Of a DNA stretch of 64,000 nucleotides, positions 58,496 to 64,000 are shown piece after piece. This DNA comes from Mucilaginibacter rubeus (GTDB taxonomy: Bacteria; Bacteroidota; Bacteroidia; Sphingobacteriales; Sphingobacteriaceae), in NCBI RefSeq assembly GCF_003286415.2, contig NZ_CP043450.1, forward strand, positions 6,386,001 through 6,450,000. The letters run 5' to 3'. Every line of letters starts with the position of its first letter. Within the stretch, counting starts at the first letter, position 1. The position numbers and the translations under genes were made by a program. The notes under the pieces were generated by a model. That model saw nothing but the letters and a program-made list of their open reading frames with translations, ran no database searches and had not been told where the DNA came from.

Positions 58496-59203
58496 TTACT
58501 CCACATTCACCGCGTCCGGAAAACGCAAAATTAACCCCGGATCAGGAATGTTTTTTTGCCAGATCTCTTTTTCTGAAAATTTACAAACACCGGGGTAATC
58601 GCCTTGTTTGCCTGCCATATCAAACATGAGTTGAAAATGCAGGTGCGGTGGCCACTGGCCATTTTCGTTAATATCCCCCAGGGTTGCTATCTGCTGATCT
58701 TTAAAAACAGGCATGCCAACTAAAAGCCCTTCCAAACTTTTACGGCTTAAATGGCCATATAGGCTATAAAGGGTTAAGCCGTCTAAATCGTGTTGTAAAA
58801 TGATAGTTGGGCCGTAATCGCCAATGTTGTTATTGTCCTGGTAGCTGTGCACCAGTCCATCAAGCGGGGTATAAATCGGAGTGCCGGCATCGCCCCAGAT
58901 ATCAACACCTAAATGTAAGCGCCGGGGCTCATCATCGGTATCAAAGTGGCTGCTGAAAGCATAAATGGTGCGGTGCTCCATATAGCCTCCAATGCCATAG
59001 CGGCAATTATTATCGCGCAACTTTGAATTAACCCAGCTGCTGAATAGCGGGGTATTATTAATGACCTCTGCCGTCAGTTCATTGTTGGCGGCAGTAAGGT
59101 CAAGCTGGTACAGGTGGTCGCGTTCATGATCAAAATCAACCACTTTGCCAATGGCTTCCGGGTGATTGTTGATAAAGTTTGTTAACAACGCGTGCCGGTC
59201 CAT
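58496..59203 (-). CDS. M23 family metallopeptidase without visible signal peptide
   Basis: 235 aa. LytM-type zinc site: His and Asp in HLGVDIWGDAGTP (about 97-109), LYGHLSRKS and PHLHFQLM (about 191-198). The domain normally cuts peptidoglycan cross-links. The N-terminus (MDRHALLTNFINNHPEAIGK) has no Sec, Tat or lipobox, so how it meets the wall is unclear; it may be cytoplasmic. Start: ATG at 59203, four bases after the rbfA stop. It is in an operon with rbfA. Confidence 0.88.
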   Translation of the reverse strand: MDRHALLTNFINNHPEAIGKVVDFDHERDHLYQLDLTAANNELTAEVINNTPLFSSWVNSKLRDNNCRYGIGGYMEHRTIYAFSSHFDTDDEPRRLHLGVDIWGDAGTPIYTPLDGLVHSYQDNNNIGDYGPTIILQHDLDGLTLYSLYGHLSRKSLEGLLVGMPVFKDQQIATLGDINENGQWPPHLHFQLMFDMAGKQGDYPGVCKFSEKEIWQKNIPDPGLILRFPDAVNVE

Positions 59204-59206
59204 CAA

Positions 59207-59584
59207 TTAATTTTCTTCGGTATCGGGCTGGCGTTCTTCTTTGCTTATTTTATCAAAAATCTTGTCCATGCGTTCAACGTACTCGCTGGTATCATCAACA
59301 AAAAACTCAAGCTGCGGAATGATCCTCACCTGATCTTTAATGCGTGCACCCAGTTTATACCTGATCTCTGAAGCGTGCGATTTGATGGTATGCAAAGCCG
59401 TTTGCACATTAGGATTACCTAAAAAGCTTAAAAATATACGGGCTATGGCCAAATCGGGCGTTACGCGCACCTTAGTTATGGTTACCAGTGTATTAGGCAA
59501 ATAATTCATGCCTTCGCGCTGAAAAATAGCTGCAAGGTCTTCCTGTATTACTCCGGCAAATTTTTGCTGACGTTTTGATTCCAT
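59207..59584 (-). CDS. rbfA: Ribosome-binding factor A
   Basis: 125 aa KH-like protein for 30S maturation and 16S 5'-end processing. QKFAGVIQEDLAAIFQ (about 7-22), ITKVRVTPDLAIARIFLSFL (about 33-52) and IPQLEFFVDDTSEYVERMDKI. The acidic C-terminal tail is short. The gene lies in a string MBL/LolC-like/lipoprotein/rbfA/M23. Confidence 0.95.
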   Translation of the reverse strand: MESKRQQKFAGVIQEDLAAIFQREGMNYLPNTLVTITKVRVTPDLAIARIFLSFLGNPNVQTALHTIKSHASEIRYKLGARIKDQVRIIPQLEFFVDDTSEYVERMDKIFDKISKEERQPDTEEN

Positions 59585-59684
59585 TGGTTATTAGTTAACG
59601 CCGATAAGGCAGATGAGTGTTTAATGCTTAATGCAAAAGCCTAAGTTATTGTTTTTGGCTTTTATTAACAATGATGGCAAGGTG

Positions 59685-60056
59685 TTAATTACACACGTCC
59701 TGCGGTATCTCTTTGGTTATTTTTACTACTTTTTTTACAACAAGGGTGCTGTCATATTCAGACCCCATTCCTGCTTTGCCCGATTTTGATTTGATGCCTT
59801 CCACCTCTACATAAACGGGCTCGTAAGGTTTTTCGAAATTAAGCTGTGAGTACTGGAGCTCCAACTGGGCCGAACTGTCAACAGCCCAAAACTCCTGGCC
59901 GCTGTCGCAATCTTTGAATGATTTTATTTCGGGGCCGGCGCTATATAAACCTTTGTACAGCGTAACCTGATCCTTTTTATGGGCATCGTTATTGCATGCA
60001 TAAACAGCAATAACAACAAGCAAGAAAATAGAAACTTTGATGTACCTCATACCCAT
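59685..60056 (-). CDS. Small lipoprotein (possible NlpE-like OB domain)
   Basis: 123 aa. Two ATG starts (60056, 60050); lipobox VYAC (Cys21 or 19). The mature part has FKDCDSGQEFWAVD, LELQYSQL and PVYVEVEGIKS, reminiscent of the C-terminal OB-like domain of NlpE; two cysteines remain (48 and near the end). The role is unknown. It starts 9 nt after the LolC/E-like gene, so it may serve outer-membrane lipoprotein traffic or stress sensing. Confidence 0.65.
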   Translation of the reverse strand: MGMRYIKVSIFLLVVIAVYACNNDAHKKDQVTLYKGLYSAGPEIKSFKDCDSGQEFWAVDSSAQLELQYSQLNFEKPYEPVYVEVEGIKSKSGKAGMGSEYDSTLVVKKVVKITKEIPQDVCN

Positions 60057-60065
60057 TTAACAAAT

Positions 60066-61292
60066 TTACAAATCCTGTTTGATTTCATCCAAACCTTTAA
60101 TACTTAAACGGGCGCTTATACCGGCCGCAATTACCGAAATACCACCAACGGTTAACAGCACAAGGCCAAAATCCTTAACCTTAATATCAATAGGGTACGC
60201 ATCCAGTACCGACATTTTAGCACCCATTTTTATCCAGCCATAATGTTGCTGCAACAGACAGAAAATGGTGCCCAATATAATACCGATAACGCAGCCAACG
60301 GCGGTGATCATCATCCCTTCGAAAAAGAAGATTCCCTGGATCATGTTTTTATTGGCGCCTAATCCGCTTAAAATGGCTATGTCTTTTCGCTTGTCGATAA
60401 CCAGCATGGTTAACGAGCCAATGATATTAAATATTGCGATAATAAGCACAAAGGTAAGGATCATGTAAACCGCCCAGCTTTCGTAATTGAGGGTTTTATA
60501 AAGTTCGCTGTTTTGTTCCTTCCTGTTTTTTACGTTAAAATCCTTGCCGATTTTATCAATAATGTCTTTTTGAACAGCATCGATATTGGTGCCGCGTTTA
60601 AAATTTATCTGGAGCGATGATACATTTACCGGTTGATCGAGCAGGTCGCGGGCAAACTCGATAGGCGTTACGGTTATATCATCAAACTCCTGCTGTATGG
60701 CAAATACGCCCGATGGATTGATGCTGCGAACAACAAACTCATTTAACGGATTGGCCGAATTTTCGGCATCGCGACGAGGCGAGAATACCTGTATCGGCGT
60801 AAGCCCGTCATGTACATTAATGCCTAAAGTACGTTGTATGGTGGCGCCAATTACCGCAAAGTTTTGATTCCCGCTTTTAAGCGTGAACGAGCCGCTGGCA
60901 ATGGTACTATCAAGCTGTGGATTTTTTAAAAAATCTTCGCTCACGCCCATTACCGTCCCCAAAAATGGGTTGTCGCCATATTTGATCAGGGCTTTTTCCT
61001 GTAGTACTTCGGTAAAAGAAAAAACGCGGGCGTCTTTATGCAATGAGGCGAAGTAGGGCGTATTAGGGTCGAATGTTTTGCCCAGTTTGGCCTCTATCTT
61101 CAATTCGGGCGTAAAGTTGCTGTATAACGAAAGGATAACTTTTTCAAAGCCATTGAACACCGAAAGGATGATGAGCAAAGCCGCGCTGCCAATAAGCACC
61201 CCCAGCATAGAAATGCCCGAAATGATATTGATAGCATGCATCTTTTTACCCGAAAACAGGTAACGTTTTGCTATGTAAATGGACGTGTTCAA
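60066..61292 (-). CDS. FtsX-type ABC permease, LolC/LolE-like
   Basis: 408 aa. N-terminal YIAKRYLFSGKKMHAINIIS, TM1 (about 22-45), a periplasmic MacB-PCD domain (about 46-265), then three TM helices (about 270-295, 318-345, 372-395) in the FtsX arrangement. LolC/E take lipoproteins out of the inner membrane with the LolD ATPase; none is adjacent. The start is TTG. Co-transcribed with the small lipoprotein and rbfA. Confidence 0.9.
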   Translation of the reverse strand: MNTSIYIAKRYLFSGKKMHAINIISGISMLGVLIGSAALLIILSVFNGFEKVILSLYSNFTPELKIEAKLGKTFDPNTPYFASLHKDARVFSFTEVLQEKALIKYGDNPFLGTVMGVSEDFLKNPQLDSTIASGSFTLKSGNQNFAVIGATIQRTLGINVHDGLTPIQVFSPRRDAENSANPLNEFVVRSINPSGVFAIQQEFDDITVTPIEFARDLLDQPVNVSSLQINFKRGTNIDAVQKDIIDKIGKDFNVKNRKEQNSELYKTLNYESWAVYMILTFVLIIAIFNIIGSLTMLVIDKRKDIAILSGLGANKNMIQGIFFFEGMMITAVGCVIGIILGTIFCLLQQHYGWIKMGAKMSVLDAYPIDIKVKDFGLVLLTVGGISVIAAGISARLSIKGLDEIKQDL

Positions 61293-61352
61293 TTGTGCGG
61301 GGGATTATGCGTTCAGGTTTGCTTTAGTCGATAAACGTTATTAAGCTGTTAA

Positions 61353-61991
61353 CTAAGTTAAAAACGGATTGTTTTGTTTTTCGTAGCCGATAGTTGTTTC
61401 GGGGCCGTGACCAGGATAAACGGTAACATCATCGGGCAGGGTAAACAGCTTGGTTTCGATATTGTCGATAAGTAAGCTAAAGTTACCACCCGGTAAATCC
61501 GTACGGCCAATACTGTTTCTGAACAATACATCGCCGCCTATCAAGATTTTATCTTCCTTGTCGTAAAAACAAAGGTGGGCCGGTGAATGGCCTGGCGCGA
61601 AGATCAAATGCAGCGTTGTATTGCCGAACAGAATAGTGCCTGTTTCGGGCAAAAACTCGTCGGGCATAGGTGATACATCATAACGGAAACCCATAGATGG
61701 CGCATAAGCCACAACAGCGGCCAATGTTTCTGACTCACCAACGTGGAAGCGGGGTTTAAGTCCGTATTGGTCAAATACGAATTTATTGCCCAATACATGG
61801 TCAACATGGCAATGGGTATTGAGCAGCATAACGGGCTTTAAATTGTTGTTTTTGATGAAACTAACCACCGTATTTTGCTCCGGTGCTGTGTACATGCCCG
61901 GGTCAATGATCACGCATTCGCCGGTTTCATCGTACAAAATGTAGGTATTTTCCTGGTAAGGGTTATTTACAAATGATATAACTTTTGCCAT
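61353..61991 (-). CDS. MBL-fold metallo-hydrolase (glyoxalase II-like)
   Basis: 212 aa. Zinc motif THCHVDHVLG (about 59-68), LIFAPGHSPAHLCFY (about 131-145), GGDVLF (about 152) and GHGPETTIG near the C-terminus. It resembles the YcbL type of the glyoxalase II branch, shorter than classical GloB. Cytoplasmic. Head of a gene string leading to the LolC-like permease (60 nt gap). Confidence 0.93.
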   Translation of the reverse strand: MAKVISFVNNPYQENTYILYDETGECVIIDPGMYTAPEQNTVVSFIKNNNLKPVMLLNTHCHVDHVLGNKFVFDQYGLKPRFHVGESETLAAVVAYAPSMGFRYDVSPMPDEFLPETGTILFGNTTLHLIFAPGHSPAHLCFYDKEDKILIGGDVLFRNSIGRTDLPGGNFSLLIDNIETKLFTLPDDVTVYPGHGPETTIGYEKQNNPFLT

Positions 61992-62115
61992 GCGGTAAAA
62001 GTACGGAATAAATTGATTGGGTGTTGGGGGATGAAAAATTGAGAGATTAAACGAGCGTCATGTTGAGTGAGAGAAGATCGGGATATCTAAAAGAGAACAA
62101 TGCCATTAGCTTTTT

Positions 62116-62163
62116 TGTCATCCTGAGTGGGAGAAAATAGAGATCTGTGAAGGAGGAATGACA
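62116..62163. repeat. CTGAGTGG-type repeat, copy B
   Basis: TGTCATCCTGAGTGGGAGAA to GGAATGACA. A related left half, CGTCATGTTGAGTGAGAGAA, starts at 62056. It is immediately left of REP copy 12. Confidence 0.65.
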
Positions 62164-62172
62164 CCTCCACTA

Positions 62173-62254
62173 CGTCATTGCGAGGAACGAAGCAATCCCC
62201 TATAAGCAGGTCCGCCCTGTATAGTTTGGGATTGCTTCGTTCCTCGCAATGACG
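62173..62254. repeat. REP-like palindrome, copy 12
   Basis: CGTCATTGCGAG to CTCGCAATGACG. The right 40 nt and the GAAGCAATCCCC inner arm nearly duplicate copy 6. Confidence 0.9.
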
Positions 62255-62275
62255 TTTTTATAAATGCTCCGATAA

Positions 62276-62905
62276 CTACGCTGCCGTTGCACCTTCAATC
62301 AACTCCACCTCGGCTACCGGACTAAACAGATAAACCCTTCGGGTAGCCACTTCGGTGCATTTAAAGCGCTTACGCAGCTTTTCGTCCTTGCGGAACACTC
62401 TGCCATCTTTCAGCTTAAATAATGCCTTAAGCGGGACCTTTTCTACCGTTAAAATGGCTTCCGATTCTTTTGGCGGATCATACTTGCGCAGTGAACGGTA
62501 TAGGTTCAAATCCGAGCAGCTTGACGCGGCCGGATTATCCAGGTAGTTTACGATGGCCTTTTTAATATCAGGCGGAAAAATTTCCTTTTCAAAAAATGGC
62601 TGCATCATTTTTTTGAAATTATTTTTCCATTCGGTTCCGTGGGGTTTGGCATTTTGTTTATGCTCGTTCCAGGTATGCAGGTGCGCAAACTCGTGCACGG
62701 TAGTTACCAAAAAAGCATAGGGGTTAAGGTCATAATTAACCGAGATCCGGTGACCCTTACCACCGTAAGGCGAACGGTAATCGCCAAATTTGCTGTTGCG
62801 GTTACGCGAAATTTTAAATTCACATTTGAAGTAGTCAATCCACCGGGCAATAAGCGGGGCCGCTTCTGCCGGTAAATATTTCTCTAAAACTTTTACTTTA
62901 TCCAA
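62276..62905 (-). CDS. SprT-like zinc metallopeptidase-fold protein
   Basis: 209 aa. HExxH motif HEFAH (about 72-76) in TTVHEFAHLHTW, with the KPHGTEWKNNFKKMM follow-up (about 87-101) of SprT proteins. A C-terminal beta region with FKCTEVATRRVYLF replaces the zinc ribbon. Related to Spartan proteases that remove DNA-protein crosslinks; bacterial function is unproven. It starts with TTG at 62905, preceded by GAGG. Confidence 0.88.
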   Translation of the reverse strand: MDKVKVLEKYLPAEAAPLIARWIDYFKCEFKISRNRNSKFGDYRSPYGGKGHRISVNYDLNPYAFLVTTVHEFAHLHTWNEHKQNAKPHGTEWKNNFKKMMQPFFEKEIFPPDIKKAIVNYLDNPAASSCSDLNLYRSLRKYDPPKESEAILTVEKVPLKALFKLKDGRVFRKDEKLRKRFKCTEVATRRVYLFSPVAEVELIEGATAA

Positions 62906-62919
62906 TTTTTACCTCAACA

Positions 62920-62927
62920 CAAATATA
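62920..62927 (-). promoter_or_regulatory. TATATTTG -7 box of the SprT-like gene
   Basis: TATATTTG on the minus strand, 14 nt before the TTG start, with a purine-rich GAGGT between. This leader is just long enough for a ribosome-binding site. Confidence 0.5.
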
Positions 62928-62941
62928 AGGTTTTTGTGGCG

Positions 62942-63057
62942 TATAGTTCATAGATCATGGTTCATAGCTTTTTTGTTATTGTTCTATGACTTAAGCAAAA
63001 AATTAAGTGGGGATGCCAAAAGCTTCTACCATGAACCATCAACTATGATCCATGAAC
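62942..63057. repeat. Reiterated-word inverted repeat (GGTTCATAG words)
   Basis: Left arm 62942-62968 and right arm 63029-63057, inverse words of GTTCATGGATCATAG. Third copy of this word family. Confidence 0.8.
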
Positions 63058-63063
63058 AAAAAG

Positions 63064-64000
63064 CTACTTCAGCCAGTGATATACAATAAAAGACGCTGTA
63101 TACGCCAGTGCCGTCATATAGGCAAACTGGGCAGCCGGCCATCGCCAGTCTTTTGTTTCACGGTAAACAACGGCTACTGTACTGGCGCATTGCATGGCGA
63201 AGGCATAAAACATCATGAGCGAAAACGCCACCGCCAGTGTAAACACAGGTTGACCCGTTTGCGGATTTTTAGCCTCGTGCATTTTTTCCTGTACCGATTG
63301 CAGCTTATCCGCATCGCCCTCAACGCTGTAAATGGTAGCCATGGTACCCACAAATACCTCGCGCGCGGCAAATGAACTGATGAGTGCTATGCCTATCTTC
63401 CAGTCGAAGCCAAGCGGCTTAATAACGGGTTCGATAACATGACCAAATACACCGGCATAAGAGTTTTCCAGTTTTTCTGACGCGATGACTTTGGTCAGGC
63501 TGTCCGGGGTCATGGTTTTGGTGTATTGAGGCTGGGCGTATTGCTTATCTATCCGGGCAAACCTGTCGCCAGGGCCGTATGATTTCATTACCCATAATAT
63601 CACGGATACAGCTATGATTACTTTACCGGCCTGCAGTACGAAGGTTTTTGAGCGGTCATACATGGTAAATATCACGTTTTTCCACCTTGGCATTCGGTAA
63701 ACAGGCAGCTCCATGATAAAGTAACCACGCTCGCGGGCTTTCAGGATAAATTTCATCACAAAGGCTACGATGATAGCCGAAAAGATGCTAAGCACATACA
63801 TGGCCGTAAGCGCCAGGCCCTGCAGGTTAAATATCCACCAAACGTTGCGGTTAGGTACAACCAACGCTATCAATAACGTGTAAACCGGTAAGCGGGCAGA
63901 GCAGGCTACCAATGGCGTAACCATGATGGTGATCATCCTGTCTTTCCAGTTTTCGATGGTGCGGGTACTCATGATAGATGGCACCGCGCAGGCAAAACCG
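63064..64000 (-). CDS. feoB: Ferrous iron transporter FeoB, C-terminal part
   Basis: The frame is open to the right window edge (reading GFACAVPSIMSTRT), so the GTPase and N-terminal membrane part are outside. Visible are the Gate motif region STRTIENWKDRMITIMVTP and TACSARLPVY-type segment (here ACSARLPVYTLLIA), and several TM helices ending in SFIVYHWLK. It imports Fe(II). feoA is not in view. Confidence 0.95.
   Translation of the reverse strand, partial: GFACAVPSIMSTRTIENWKDRMITIMVTPLVACSARLPVYTLLIALVVPNRNVWWIFNLQGLALTAMYVLSIFSAIIVAFVMKFILKARERGYFIMELPVYRMPRWKNVIFTMYDRSKTFVLQAGKVIIAVSVILWVMKSYGPGDRFARIDKQYAQPQYTKTMTPDSLTKVIASEKLENSYAGVFGHVIEPVIKPLGFDWKIGIALISSFAAREVFVGTMATIYSVEGDADKLQSVQEKMHEAKNPQTGQPVFTLAVAFSLMMFYAFAMQCASTVAVVYRETKDWRWPAAQFAYMTALAYTASFIVYHWLK

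Noticed and set aside
1..64000. tRNA, rRNA, tmRNA, prophage or insertion-sequence genes
   Set aside because: I looked for TTCGAATC-type T-arms, rRNA landmarks and transposase motifs and found none convincing. A covariance-model scan would be decisive for tRNAs.

Overview
The window is chromosomal DNA of a Bacteroidota bacterium, most likely a Sphingobacteriaceae member of the Mucilaginibacter/Pedobacter type. The evidence is a PorX-type response regulator of the type IX secretion system, a fused LpxC/FabZ enzyme, a three-gene SdhCAB of the Bacteroidota B type, DUF4142, DUF6624 and DUF1080 proteins, many lipoproteins, and promoter boxes of the form TAnnTTTG. Genus is an inference from gene content. 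I found no rRNA, tRNA, CRISPR array, prophage or transposase gene.

Layout. 1-7.6 kb: end of a transglutaminase-like protein, a GT4 glycosyltransferase, RNase HII, a GAF/SpoIIE phosphatase, an OppC-like permease, a GT2 enzyme and a UPF0104 membrane protein, all but the first on the minus strand. 7.6-13.4 kb: dienelactone hydrolase, a histidine kinase, an RRM protein, a GreA-like factor, an esterase and a zinc alcohol dehydrogenase. 13.7-20.2 kb: a secreted GH13 enzyme, then a likely 3-keto-glycoside module (gluconate-dehydrogenase-type subunit, GMC oxidoreductase, DUF1080 hydrolase), then a barrel protein with the active-site signature of outer-membrane phospholipase A. 20.5-28.3 kb: hisS, then efp, an ABC ATPase, lpxA, lpxC/fabZ, lpxD and an HD hydrolase. 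28.6-36.7 kb: porX, a SulP transporter, a TPR protein and sdhCAB, with a small four-helix-bundle gene between sdhA and sdhB. 36.9-48.9 kb: lipoproteins, pdeM, a histidine kinase, gltX, comB, gcvT and a Gfo/Idh/MocA oxidoreductase. 49.8-58.4 kb: fumC, S1/P1 nuclease, LMW phosphatase, DEAD helicase, GH43 and Xaa-Pro aminopeptidase. 58.5-64 kb: M23 peptidase, rbfA, a lipoprotein, a LolC/E-like permease, an MBL hydrolase, a SprT-like protein and the end of feoB.

The most unusual content lies between the genes. Two repeat classes are interleaved with ordinary core genes. One is a REP-like palindromic family (termini TGTCATTGCGAG/CTCGCAATGACA) with about eleven copies. The other is a set of imperfect inverted repeats whose arms reiterate a short word; the word differs from locus to locus (GGTTCATAG, GATTTGAGAT, AAAGGTTAAAGGC, CATTAAGTCATTG, CAGAATTTACAG, CAGTTGGCAG). 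One of these pairs flanks the four-helix-bundle gene inside the sdh operon. Elsewhere the same kind of sequence runs into reading frames and encodes a polyglutamine tail and a lipoprotein signal peptide. Other unusual points are an EF-P whose tip lysine is replaced by asparagine, and a group of genes whose TAnnTTTG box ends only 4-8 nt before the start codon, which predicts nearly leaderless mRNAs.
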